Source of the DNA: an uncultured Butyrivibrio sp.
GTDB taxonomy: Bacteria; Bacillota; Clostridia; Lachnospirales; Lachnospiraceae
Assembly: GCF_947169445.1 (NCBI RefSeq)
Contig: NZ_CAMVPU010000030.1
Coordinates: 1 to 47,170, forward strand
Reading direction: 5' to 3'
Length of the DNA stretch: 47,170 bases
Part shown: positions 23,956 to 32,286 of the stretch, piece after piece
Layout of the letters: every line of letters starts with the position of its first letter
Numbering within the stretch: the stretch's first letter is position 1
The notes under the pieces: generated by a model
Seen by the model: only the letters and a program-made list of their open reading frames with translations
What the model was told of the DNA's origin: nothing
Database searches by the model: none
Position numbers and translations under genes: made by a program

Positions 23956-25689
23956 TTATTTTATGTCAAAATCATCGCCCTCTTTTAAAGGCAGATCAAA
24001 ATCATCTTTTGCACGCTCTACATGGGCAGTCTTATAATCGGTACGCTTTCTGAAAACGACCTTATTCTCTTTTTTATTAGAAGCGCCTTTTCTATCGAGA
24101 GCAATAGTTCCTTCAAATTTCGGCATTCTCATTCTGGAGGTATCAACATCCATTTCATCCTCCGAGCCCGTCGGAAGCACCATTCCCTCAGGAACAAAGC
24201 GCGGTTTTTCTTCCTCAATTACGTCATTTTTATCTTCTATCTTATCTTCTATCTTATCTTCTATCTTATCTTCTAATTCATCGTTTTCTTCATTTGCAAG
24301 GGCCTCGATTTTCTTATCAAGAGCAGCATCGGCCTCATCATAAGTCTCATCACTCTCCGGCTCTATAACTGTAGTTCCCGTAACCATAGACTCTGCCTTG
24401 ATCTGAAGCTCGCTCTTTTCCTCATCTGACACAATTCTATGAGCTTTCTCAACCCTGTTAAGTGTGATAAGTGAGAAAACACCTCCAAGAACAAAAGCAA
24501 AAAATACAGTAACTACGATTGGATCATTCATCCTTGTAGCACCAAAGAATGGTGTTGCCATAAAGACAAGGATTGTGGACAAAAGCCAAGGAGATACTCT
24601 TCCAAAATTTCTGTTTCTGAAATGTCCCACCAAAACTCCTGACATTGCAATGAAAGTAATTAAATACTCAATCTTATAACTAGTGTATGTCCAGAATACA
24701 GTGAAGGTATTGAGATTATGGAAGTAATATCCTGCCCAGTTAGCAAGAACAACGTCCATCTGCATTATTCCGGCTTCCTGTGCGATCATGGCAAAAAATG
24801 TTATTACTCCGCCAAGCAAAACAAACAAAAAGCTCACCACTCCAATGTGCTTATCATCAGAAGCCATGAACATAGCTGCTAATAAGAGCGGCAGTACAGA
24901 AATAATAGTCCCGGCATCAAGATACGTCATAAAGCCTACAACTACGCCTACGAATAGGAACCAGATCACAGACAGCTTAGACTTATAATTACACTCTGAA
25001 GCATTCTTCAAATATATAGCTATTACAAGAAGCTCTATTCCAAATAAAACAAGGAACAAATCCTCAGTTCCAAGTTTGGCCCTTTGAAGTGACTCAAGAA
25101 AAACAGGCATAAAAGAAACATAGGACATAAATACAACAGATGCGGTCTTTCCTAAAAGGAGTCTGCAGGTAATTGTTCCAAGCACTGCAAAGATCATGAA
25201 AAGAGCTATCTGGAAGCCAAACGCAACAGCAATATTATTACCTGTAAAATACAAAATAACCTTAAGTACTGATGAATAAAATACTGACAAAATATCGTAC
25301 TCACTGTTTATTACATCACTTCCAACCTGTGCATGCTCAAAAAGAGACAGCTTGCCGGAAGGCGTCGCCGTAGTATGGCTTATCGTAAAAATGCGATAAA
25401 ATATCCCACCTATAAAAATAGCTATAAGCATCAGGACATAAACTATCCTGACGCCTATAGTATCTGCATGTTTTCCTAATTCAATATGATCACATATTCT
25501 TCCCAGCAAAAAAGTCAGCACACTCATTACCAGTATGCCAAGTGCTGTAAATATACATGAATATGTAAGTGTCATATTATCAGACGGAAAAAGTCCTGAA
25601 AAGAAACTGGAACTTGCTACCATTACCACATCAAAAATAATAAACACTACCAAGATGCATATACCTGGCCACATACGTTTTAGTTTCAT
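23956..25689 (-). CDS. Polytopic membrane protein with charged repeat tail
   Basis: A 577-residue protein that I cannot assign to a family. The first 420 residues hold about ten to twelve hydrophobic helices, beginning ICILVVFIIFDVVMVASS. The periplasmic-type loop after helix 3 and the overall spacing resemble GT-C glycosyltransferase-like membrane proteins, but I see no clear acidic catalytic motif. The last 155 residues are a soluble, highly charged tail with a tandem KIED repeat (DNA repeat at 24232-24275) and basic/acidic patches. It is co-directional with yebC (87-bp gap) and the M16C gene (24-bp gap). Confidence 0.75.
   Translation of the reverse strand: MKLKRMWPGICILVVFIIFDVVMVASSSFFSGLFPSDNMTLTYSCIFTALGILVMSVLTFLLGRICDHIELGKHADTIGVRIVYVLMLIAIFIGGIFYRIFTISHTTATPSGKLSLFEHAQVGSDVINSEYDILSVFYSSVLKVILYFTGNNIAVAFGFQIALFMIFAVLGTITCRLLLGKTASVVFMSYVSFMPVFLESLQRAKLGTEDLFLVLFGIELLVIAIYLKNASECNYKSKLSVIWFLFVGVVVGFMTYLDAGTIISVLPLLLAAMFMASDDKHIGVVSFLFVLLGGVITFFAMIAQEAGIMQMDVVLANWAGYYFHNLNTFTVFWTYTSYKIEYLITFIAMSGVLVGHFRNRNFGRVSPWLLSTILVFMATPFFGATRMNDPIVVTVFFAFVLGGVFSLITLNRVEKAHRIVSDEEKSELQIKAESMVTGTTVIEPESDETYDEADAALDKKIEALANEENDELEDKIEDKIEDKIEDKNDVIEEEKPRFVPEGMVLPTGSEDEMDVDTSRMRMPKFEGTIALDRKGASNKKENKVVFRKRTDYKTAHVERAKDDFDLPLKEGDDFDIK
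24232..24275. repeat. 12-bp tandem repeat encoding KIED
   Basis: Three exact copies of ATCTTCTATCTT plus an 8-bp partial copy, inside the charged tail of the membrane protein gene. The copies are identical at the DNA level and in frame (K-I-E-D on the minus strand), which suggests recent expansion and possible copy-number variation. Confidence 0.9.
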
Positions 25690-25776
25690 TTCAGGACTCC
25701 CCCACGTCTCTTAATATGTACTAATCATATATTTCAAGCAATATTACTCACATTTAAGTGATTATATAAATCTAAA

Positions 25777-26514
25777 TTATTCTTCAGGCTCATCCCAGTT
25801 GTGATATACAGCCTGTACGTCATCATCCTCATCAAGAAGATCAAGAATTCTTGTAAGATACTTAACAGTTTCAGGATCTGTTACTGAAACATAGTTCTGA
25901 GGAATCATTGTAACCTCTGCAGAAGCAGTCTCAACCTTAGCTTCATTAAGAGCCTCTACAACAGCCTGGAAATTATCAGGTGCTGTAAGGATTTCATAGC
26001 TGTCATCCTCTTCATTAAAATCATCAGCACCGGCATCAAGAACCAGCATCATAAGATCATCAGAAGACATCTGGCAGTTTTCCTTATCGATAAGGATCTG
26101 ACCTTTATTATCAAACATGTATGATACGCATCCAGGTGTACCAACATTACCATTTCCCTTTGTAAATGCGCTCTTTACATTTGCTGCAGTTCTGTTCTGG
26201 TTATCAGTAAGTGTCTCTACAATAATAGCTGTTCCGCCAGGGCCATATCCTTCGTATGTGATGCTCTTGTAATCCACAGCGCCCTCAGCACCTGAAGCCT
26301 TCTTGATACCACGCTCGATTGTATCATTAGGCATGTTGTTAGCCTTAGCCTTGGCAATTACTGTTGCAAGCTTAAAGTTATTGGCAGGATTTGGGCCGCC
26401 TTCTTTAACTGCTACTGCAATTTCCTTACCAATGATTGTGAAAATTTTTCCCTTTGCAGCATCATTCTTTTCTTTTTTGTGTTTGATGTTTGCAAACTTT
26501 GAATGTCCTGACAT
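25777..26514 (-). CDS. yebC: YebC/PmpR family translation or transcription regulator
   Basis: A 245-residue YebC-family protein. The N-terminal signature SGHSKFANIKHKKEKNDAAKG and the GPGGTAIIVETLTDN and GNVGTPGCVSYMF motifs are clear. YebC proteins were first described as DNA-binding regulators; later work links members to relief of ribosome stalling at proline-rich sequences. Which role applies here cannot be told from the sequence. The gene has a good upstream ribosome site (AGAAGGAAGG) and follows the hemolysin/CorC gene by 35 bp. Confidence 0.97.
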   Translation of the reverse strand: MSGHSKFANIKHKKEKNDAAKGKIFTIIGKEIAVAVKEGGPNPANNFKLATVIAKAKANNMPNDTIERGIKKASGAEGAVDYKSITYEGYGPGGTAIIVETLTDNQNRTAANVKSAFTKGNGNVGTPGCVSYMFDNKGQILIDKENCQMSSDDLMMLVLDAGADDFNEEDDSYEILTAPDNFQAVVEALNEAKVETASAEVTMIPQNYVSVTDPETVKYLTRILDLLDEDDDVQAVYHNWDEPEE

Positions 26515-26549
26515 AAAAAACTTCCTTCCTTCTAAAAATATAAAAAAAT

Positions 26550-27917
26550 CTATTTTGCTATTTCTAATTCATTGTCTTTTTGCTGAATCTCTTCTTCAGG
26601 GAGCTTAACAGTAAGCACCGACTGAATCATATGCTTATCAACAGAAAGAATCTTGAAACTATAGCCTTCTACAACTACGCTAAAATCCTCATCCTCTTCG
26701 GGAATTCTGTCCAATTTGGAAATAAGGAATCCATTAAGCGTCTCAAATTCCGTCTCGCCAAAAGATATTTTAAATCTCTTTTCGAGAACTTCAATAGGTG
26801 TTTTACCTTCGATAATAAACTCACCACGATTTCTCGTAGGCTTTATGTAGTTCTCATCCTCATCATATTCGTCCATAATGTTGCCGACGATTTCTTCAAG
26901 GATATCTTCCATGGATACCAGACCGGCTGTCTGACCATATTCATCAATGATAATGACCATCTGCGTTTTGGATGACTGCATACTATGGAATAAAGAATCA
27001 ATATTTCTCGTCTCCGGTACGAACCTTGGCTGACGAAGAAGTCCCTTTATCTTTCTGATAGGAAGTTCCTTGTCGGTTTCTTCGGATAGTTTCTTCATAG
27101 CGTCCCTGATATGCATGATGCCGATTATGTGGTCAATATCATCAAGATAGACAGGAAATCTGGAATTATTGGTGTCCATCATGAAATTAACAGCTTCTTT
27201 AAGGCTCGTATTGGCATCTATAGCCACCATTGCCTTTCTGTTAGTCATGATATCCCTTGCTTCCTTATCAGAAAACTCGAAGATATTGGTGATCATATCC
27301 GCCTCAGTTTCCTGCAATACGCCCTGTTCCTGACCTTCAGAAACCATGGATTTGATTTCTTCTTCAGTTACATCAGCCTCATCAGTTTCACCTCGGATTC
27401 CGAAGATATATAATATTCCACTAATGAATCCATTTGCAGCAAATACGATTGGATATCCAATTGAAGCAAATACAGTAGCAGGATAAAAGCATACATATGC
27501 CCATTTATCAGCCCATCTACCTGCAAGCTTTTTGGGAAGAAGCACTCCAAAACTCATGATAAAAAAGCTTACTAAAAGTCCGGTAATAAAATATACCAAA
27601 AACTCCGAAACAGAGCCGCTACTTACTTCATATCCTGTTATTCTGATAAATGCCCTTCCAAAACCCGAAGTAACAATGCCTCCTAAAATCATATTAAGAG
27701 CAATATTCACATACTGCATTTCCTTAATGAGATTAGAATCATCTTCAAGCAGTTTAAGAAGCTTGGCACTAATACTCTCTTTATTCTCCAGAGCTTTCTT
27801 CTCAATCTCTTCTTCCTTGATATGAGTAAGTGCAACTCCAAAGCCATGAACAAAAATATCAATTACAAGGATAATTAAAAGTAAACCGATACTGACAGAA
27901 GGCAAGCCTTCGTCCAT
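26550..27917 (-). CDS. Hemolysin/CorC family membrane protein (DUF21, CBS pair, CorC_HlyC)
   Basis: A 455-residue CNNM/CorC-type protein. The DUF21 membrane domain (about 1-190, four hydrophobic helices) is followed by two CBS domains (about 205-330; DIMTNRKAMVAIDANTS begins the first) and a C-terminal CorC_HlyC domain (about 355-440; RGEFIIEGKTPIEVLEKRF). Family members are linked to magnesium or cobalt efflux and to nucleotide sensing by the CBS pair; the hemolysin name is historical. The start at 27917 follows a strong AGGAGG site. It is the first gene of the long run ending at alaS. Confidence 0.92.
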   Translation of the reverse strand: MDEGLPSVSIGLLLIILVIDIFVHGFGVALTHIKEEEIEKKALENKESISAKLLKLLEDDSNLIKEMQYVNIALNMILGGIVTSGFGRAFIRITGYEVSSGSVSEFLVYFITGLLVSFFIMSFGVLLPKKLAGRWADKWAYVCFYPATVFASIGYPIVFAANGFISGILYIFGIRGETDEADVTEEEIKSMVSEGQEQGVLQETEADMITNIFEFSDKEARDIMTNRKAMVAIDANTSLKEAVNFMMDTNNSRFPVYLDDIDHIIGIMHIRDAMKKLSEETDKELPIRKIKGLLRQPRFVPETRNIDSLFHSMQSSKTQMVIIIDEYGQTAGLVSMEDILEEIVGNIMDEYDEDENYIKPTRNRGEFIIEGKTPIEVLEKRFKISFGETEFETLNGFLISKLDRIPEEDEDFSVVVEGYSFKILSVDKHMIQSVLTVKLPEEEIQQKDNELEIAK

Positions 27918-27963
27918 AAATAAGTCCTCCTATAATAAGAATAAACACAGAATGTCAAATTAA

Positions 27964-27993
27964 ACTATAACACATTTAAGGCTGGCTTGTCTA
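27964..27993 (-). promoter_or_regulatory. Likely promoter for the hemolysin/CorC-yebC run
   Basis: On the minus strand TAGACA is followed after 17-18 bp by TTATAGT, about 47 bp upstream of the start codon and just after the DUF975 terminator. A second TTGACA lies 15-17 bp from TATTATAG closer in, but its -10 would run into the ribosome site, so I prefer the upstream pair. Confidence 0.4.
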
Positions 27994-28011
27994 TTTATCT
28001 AAAACTTGTGG

Positions 28012-28060
28012 TAAAAAAAGCTGCGCAGCCTTTTTGCTTTTTTCAAAAGACTGCACAGCT
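28012..28060 (-). terminator. Rho-independent terminator after the DUF975 gene
   Basis: On the minus strand AGCTGTGCAG pairs with CTGCGCAGCT (one G-U pair), with additional CTTTT/AAAAG pairing around a short A-rich loop, followed by seven T residues. It lies 44 bp past the DUF975 gene stop and ahead of the next promoter. Confidence 0.85.
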
Positions 28061-28103
28061 ATAATCTCTTTATTTAAAGATTATCATGCATTATGCGATA
28101 TTT

Positions 28104-28802
28104 TTAATTGTTAGAATTATTCTTAAGCTCAAGATAAAGAGCTGCATTAGTATTGTACATATATGGATTTGTCCAGAAGATTCCAACCAAGCCACAGGTA
28201 ATGCATTCCAAAAGAATCCATCCGATAAATGAAAGGTCAAGTAAAAATGCTCTCCACTTATTGCCATTCATCATCTCACGAGATTTTGTGATAACCTCCA
28301 TAGCTGAAAGCTCAGGGTTGTCTTTTAGAATAAATGGAACCATCCTGTAAGAATATACCTTGATAAGACCTGGAACAACGCACAACAAACACCACAAAGT
28401 CAGGAACAGATCTTTTAAAAAGATAGTAACAAAAACACGTCCGTAATCACTAAAGCCCTCTTTAATAGCTGAAAGCTCTGTTCCTGGATTCTCTGCATTC
28501 AAGCGGAAAAATCTTAAACTACCCACATAAAGAGGATTAAGAAGAAAAATCTTTACCAGTATTGTAATTGCCATTGCAACCACAAATATTCCCAAAACTG
28601 CAGCAAAGCCAAATGCTATTTCTTCCGGCGTCAAGCTTGTAAGTGAGCTTGTATCCACCTGTGACTGTCCCTGAGTATACTTTGCACTTGCAGCTGTTCC
28701 GCCTGCAAATAATACCGCAATAATACCTGCTAATACACTATTACCATAGTTAGCTTTAAATGCATTTCTACCTTTTTCCTTTACACCACTAATAGTCCAC
28801 AT
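28104..28802 (-). CDS. DUF975 family membrane protein
   Basis: A 232-residue integral membrane protein with the DUF975 start (VKEKGRNAFKANYGNSVLAGII) and about five or six hydrophobic helices. It has the typical conserved segment KVYSYRMVPFILKDNPELSAMEVITKSREMM split over about 147-180, and ends with TNPYMYNTNAALYLELK. The function of the family is unknown; members are abundant in Firmicutes. It has a good ribosome site (AGGAGGGAG), a promoter and a terminator, so it is probably a single-gene unit. Confidence 0.9.
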   Translation of the reverse strand: MWTISGVKEKGRNAFKANYGNSVLAGIIAVLFAGGTAASAKYTQGQSQVDTSSLTSLTPEEIAFGFAAVLGIFVVAMAITILVKIFLLNPLYVGSLRFFRLNAENPGTELSAIKEGFSDYGRVFVTIFLKDLFLTLWCLLCVVPGLIKVYSYRMVPFILKDNPELSAMEVITKSREMMNGNKWRAFLLDLSFIGWILLECITCGLVGIFWTNPYMYNTNAALYLELKNNSNN

Positions 28803-28837
28803 AATAATCTCCCTCCTAAAACAATTTAGATATTATC

Positions 28838-28866
28838 ATTATATCGTATATCCATATTCTTGTGAA
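28838..28866 (-). promoter_or_regulatory. Promoter for the DUF975 gene
   Basis: On the minus strand TTCACA (28861-28866) is separated by 17 bp from a consensus TATAAT (28838-28843), 36 bp before the start codon. Confidence 0.6.
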
Positions 28867-28981
28867 ACGCTTTTTTTATTTTGATTTTCTATAATATCCT
28901 CGCTCCTACAACATTTCCTTTAAAAGGTACTCATTTCATTGTAAAATGAAGAAGTTATAGCTCAGTTTTTTGGGGGAATGT

Positions 28982-29998
28982 ATGATATCTATCACTTCTA
29001 TGGCAATAAATGCCATAATTAGCTTTATTCTGTATATCCTAAAAGCAGTTTTTTCTATGCTTTCATGGTTTATAAAAAAGATTGCATGGCTTTTTAAACT
29101 ATTATTCTGTGCTCTGCCACTTACTACCATTTTATTTATTCTTCTTATCATAGCTAATATTTTTCTACTCATTGTAGGGATTCCACAAAATGATTTATTA
29201 GACAACTATGAAGACGTTCTTTATACAGATATTCAGATATCCCAAAAACTTTTCGATGACCTAAAAATATGGTGGACGCTTAATGTATTTAATTACCGGG
29301 GGAATATTGCCTTCGTACCTCTGCTTATTTTGTCCGCTGTAATGGCAATACCGGTATTTACAGTTTTTCTATCTATAAGCGTTGTTTTATCCTTTGGCAG
29401 ACTTCTCTTTTACGGAGTAATGATAGATATATGTATTTACCTTATAAGAGCTATTTTCCACAAATCTTTCGTTGCCCAGTTTTTGGATCGATACTACCTT
29501 CTTTTTCCTGACAAAGGTAAAAAACATTATGAAAAGAGCTATGAAAAATGGCTCCGCAAGCATCATGAAGAATTTGAAGATGATGATTGTAGAAATTATC
29601 ATCAGTGTAGACATCAGGAAAATTTCTACGAAGATATCGATGAAGATGATTCGGAAGAATTCTACGAAGATGACGAATACTATTCGGAAGATGAAGACTG
29701 GGACGATGAAGAAGAAGAGAATTATTATGAGGATGATTCAGAATTCTATGAAGATAATGAATCAGATTACGAAGATGATTATCCTGAAGATTACGAAGAT
29801 GATAGCGAACCTCAGAGTATCACGGACAAATCACCCTCTTCCTTCAACTTCTTCGCAGGCTGTAATTCCCGTGAAAGCGTTGACCGCAAGTATAAATCTC
29901 TTGTAAAACTTTATCATCCGGACAATATGGATGGTGACAATGCCGCTCTTACAGAAATCAACATACAATATTCAGAAGCAAAAAAGCGCTTTCAGTAA
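28982..29998 (+). CDS. Membrane protein with highly acidic segment and C-terminal J-like domain
   Basis: A 338-residue protein and one of only two plus-strand genes here. The ATG at 28982 follows GGGGG by 5 nt; an in-frame TTG four codons upstream overlaps that site and is unlikely. Residues 1-160 contain about four hydrophobic helices. A basic stretch (about 177-195) leads to a low-complexity segment (about 197-276) made almost wholly of Asp, Glu and Tyr. The C-terminal 55 residues resemble a J domain, with helix II KYKSLVKLYHPDN containing the HPD motif (312-314), but the protein stops right after helix III. If functional, it would recruit and stimulate DnaK at the membrane. Promoter candidates upstream (for example TTTAAA-17-TAAAAT at about 28920-28948) are weak. 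Confidence 0.85.
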   Translation: MISITSMAINAIISFILYILKAVFSMLSWFIKKIAWLFKLLFCALPLTTILFILLIIANIFLLIVGIPQNDLLDNYEDVLYTDIQISQKLFDDLKIWWTLNVFNYRGNIAFVPLLILSAVMAIPVFTVFLSISVVLSFGRLLFYGVMIDICIYLIRAIFHKSFVAQFLDRYYLLFPDKGKKHYEKSYEKWLRKHHEEFEDDDCRNYHQCRHQENFYEDIDEDDSEEFYEDDEYYSEDEDWDDEEEENYYEDDSEFYEDNESDYEDDYPEDYEDDSEPQSITDKSPSSFNFFAGCNSRESVDRKYKSLVKLYHPDNMDGDNAALTEINIQYSEAKKRFQ

Positions 29999-30012
29999 CG
30001 AAGGCGCTTTTT
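29984..30012 (+). terminator. Rho-independent terminator at the end of the J-domain gene
   Basis: AAGCGCTTTC (29984-29993) pairs with GAAGGCGCTT (30000-30009) with one wobble, followed by TTTTT. The stop codon of the gene lies in the loop, so the terminator overlaps the coding end. Confidence 0.8.
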
Positions 30013-30042
30013 GCTTTGAGCATAATATAAGCATTAGATTTA

Positions 30043-32205
30043 TTACTCTTCTACCTTTTTCAAATTAATCTTAAATGAAATCTGCCTAGGCGTCTCCATC
30101 TCATCAAATTTGATCAGATAGCTTTCGCTTTCCATATCAATATCCAATATAGTTCCAATGCCAAGAATTGCATGCTGCACCCTTTCACCCTTTTCAAGGA
30201 GGTTCAGCTTAGTAGCCCCCTTAAGGTGCCTTGAGTCACTAGCAATGAACTTACGAACAGCGCTCATCATCTCATCTGATGGTTTCTCAGTAAATTCAAG
30301 GAGTTTCTCATCAATATCCATGATAAATCTGGAAGGATATCTTGGAATTCCTTCAAAGTTCTGTCCTCCTGCTTCAGAAATAAAGAGCCTTTTCTGGGCT
30401 CTGGTCATGGCAACAAAAGCTAGTCTCCGCTCCTCTTCCATTCCCTCAAGGGTATGAATTTTTCTGGAAGGAAAGATTCCTTCGTTCATTCCACACAGGA
30501 AAACATAAGGAAATTCGAGGCCCTTAGCTGCATGAACAGTCATAAGGCGCACCTTGTCATTTCCTTCCACATCAGAGTCAGCATTTGTAAAAAGAGCTAT
30601 ATGGCGAAGATACTCCTCAAGCCCCACCTCTTCTCCACAGGTGGTTTCAAATTCAAAAATAGACTGCTTTAACTCAGCAAGATTATCAAGCCTGTCCTGA
30701 GCGCCTTCTGTTCTAAGCATTTCTTCATAACCGCTCACATCAAGGACCTTGGTAAGAAGCTCAGATACAGGGATTTCCTCATATTCATCAGCAAATTTCT
30801 CTATAACATTAATAAACTGTTTTGCCTTAGTACCATGCATGGTTTCAGCATCAATATTATCTGTAAGTGCAGTATATAAAGAACACCCATGCTGCACAGA
30901 GTATTCCTCAAGAAATGCCATTCGTCTTTTCCCAAGATTTCTCTTGGGGACATTCACTATTCGCCTAAAAGACACATCATCTTTATACAGAATCATCCTA
31001 AGGTAACTTAAGGCGTCCTTTATCTCCATGCGGCCATAGAACTGAACACCGGAAAAAATAGTATAAGGAATCTTCTCTTTTAAAAGGCCAGCTTCAATTG
31101 TTCTTGTAACATAATGAGCTCTGTAGAGAACAGCCATATTCCTATAAGGCACGCCCATCCCCTTAAGGACCAGCATCTGTGATGCAATCCAGTCTGCCTC
31201 ATTAGCCGTGTCAGGTGCAAGATGACAAAGCACACTTTCCCCATCTCCTATCTGAGATACCAGATCTTTTTTTAGTCTATGAATATTATTATCAATAAGA
31301 GAGTTGCAGGCAGCGAGGATCTGATTTGTAGACCTGTAATTATCGTTCATATAGATAGTCTTAACGTTCCTGTGATTCTCATCAAAGCAAAGAAGATACC
31401 CAACACTGGCACCTCTCCAGGTATAAATAGTCTGGTCAGGATCACCAACGATAAAAAGATTCTTATGATAAGCAGAAAGAACCTCCATAAGCTCATACTG
31501 AAGGCCATCAATGTCCTGGAACTCATCAATCATGATGTACTCCAGGCGTTTTTGCCACTTAAGCTTAATATCATTATTTTCATCAAAAATATGCAGCGTG
31601 AACTTTATAAGGTCATTATAGTCAAGTCCAAAGCATTTCTTTTCCTGATAAAGATATCCATAAAAAAGAATATCATCTACCTCAGTAGCTTTATCGTATT
31701 TCTCTTTAAGTGAATCTATGGACATATTAAGCATATCAAGAAAATAATCAGGTTCTTTAACGCACTTTCTCATCTCAAACATATCCCGGGCCGCGCTAAA
31801 GGTCTTGTCACGAAGAGACAGTCCGCGTTCTTCATAAATAATTTTCAGAATGTCATCAATATCAGAATTATCCAGCACAAGAAAACTCTTAGGATACTGG
31901 ATTGTATGGGAGTCCTCCTGAAGGATAGATACGCAAAAGCCATGAAATGTATTAATATATCCAGTATCATTATCCCCAGTCAGCATGTGGATTCTCTGTC
32001 TCATCTCATTGGCTGACTTATTGGTAAAAGTCACGCATAGTATATGTCCAGGCATAATTCCAAGACCATTTACAAGATAAGCAAAGCGGTAAGACAATGC
32101 TCTTGTCTTGCCGCTTCCAGCTCCCGCAATGACTCTTACATATCCTTCAGTTGTAGTCACAGCCTCTTTCTGGCTGTCATTTAATTTGGATAATAACTCT
32201 TGCAT
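30043..32205 (-). CDS. pcrA: UvrD/PcrA-family superfamily 1A DNA helicase
   Basis: A 720-residue 3'-5' helicase of the UvrD/PcrA/Rep group, acting in nucleotide excision repair and removal of replication or recombination blocks. It has a Q-motif LNDSQKEAV (8-16), Walker A AGAGSGKT (27-34), Walker B DEFQD, motif III GDPDQTIYTWRGA, motif V VHAAKGLEFPYVF and motif VI EERRLAFVAMTRAQKRL. The C-terminal end (about 672-720; KGERVQHAILGIGTI) is a PcrA-like Tudor-type domain that can contact RNA polymerase. The ATG follows GGAG by 7 nt. It lies 81 bp downstream of the HEPN-type cassette and converges with the J-domain gene. The symbol is by best resemblance; this lineage may have more than one paralogue. 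Confidence 0.92.
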   Translation of the reverse strand: MQELLSKLNDSQKEAVTTTEGYVRVIAGAGSGKTRALSYRFAYLVNGLGIMPGHILCVTFTNKSANEMRQRIHMLTGDNDTGYINTFHGFCVSILQEDSHTIQYPKSFLVLDNSDIDDILKIIYEERGLSLRDKTFSAARDMFEMRKCVKEPDYFLDMLNMSIDSLKEKYDKATEVDDILFYGYLYQEKKCFGLDYNDLIKFTLHIFDENNDIKLKWQKRLEYIMIDEFQDIDGLQYELMEVLSAYHKNLFIVGDPDQTIYTWRGASVGYLLCFDENHRNVKTIYMNDNYRSTNQILAACNSLIDNNIHRLKKDLVSQIGDGESVLCHLAPDTANEADWIASQMLVLKGMGVPYRNMAVLYRAHYVTRTIEAGLLKEKIPYTIFSGVQFYGRMEIKDALSYLRMILYKDDVSFRRIVNVPKRNLGKRRMAFLEEYSVQHGCSLYTALTDNIDAETMHGTKAKQFINVIEKFADEYEEIPVSELLTKVLDVSGYEEMLRTEGAQDRLDNLAELKQSIFEFETTCGEEVGLEEYLRHIALFTNADSDVEGNDKVRLMTVHAAKGLEFPYVFLCGMNEGIFPSRKIHTLEGMEEERRLAFVAMTRAQKRLFISEAGGQNFEGIPRYPSRFIMDIDEKLLEFTEKPSDEMMSAVRKFIASDSRHLKGATKLNLLEKGERVQHAILGIGTILDIDMESESYLIKFDEMETPRQISFKINLKKVEE

Positions 32206-32238
32206 TAATTTGCTCCAAAAATAGAATTCTAAGATGAA

Positions 32239-32244
32239 ATTATA
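32239..32244 (-). promoter_or_regulatory. Possible -10 element for the pcrA-type gene
   Basis: A consensus TATAAT on the minus strand, 34 bp before the start codon. No good -35 sequence lies 16-18 bp upstream, so transcription may instead read through from the upstream cassette, after which no terminator is obvious. Confidence 0.35.
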
Positions 32245-32286
32245 TCCTTATTTCAGATATTTTCCTATAAAAATTTTCACATCTGA

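Noticed and set aside
24232..24275. Short tandem repeat considered as a CRISPR-like array
   Set aside because: Units are 12 bp with no spacers and lie in frame within a gene; a simple coding repeat.
28935..28950. Inverted repeat TTCATT-GTAA-AATGAA upstream of the J-domain gene
   Set aside because: Only 6-bp A/T-rich arms; may be chance, and no regulator is suggested.
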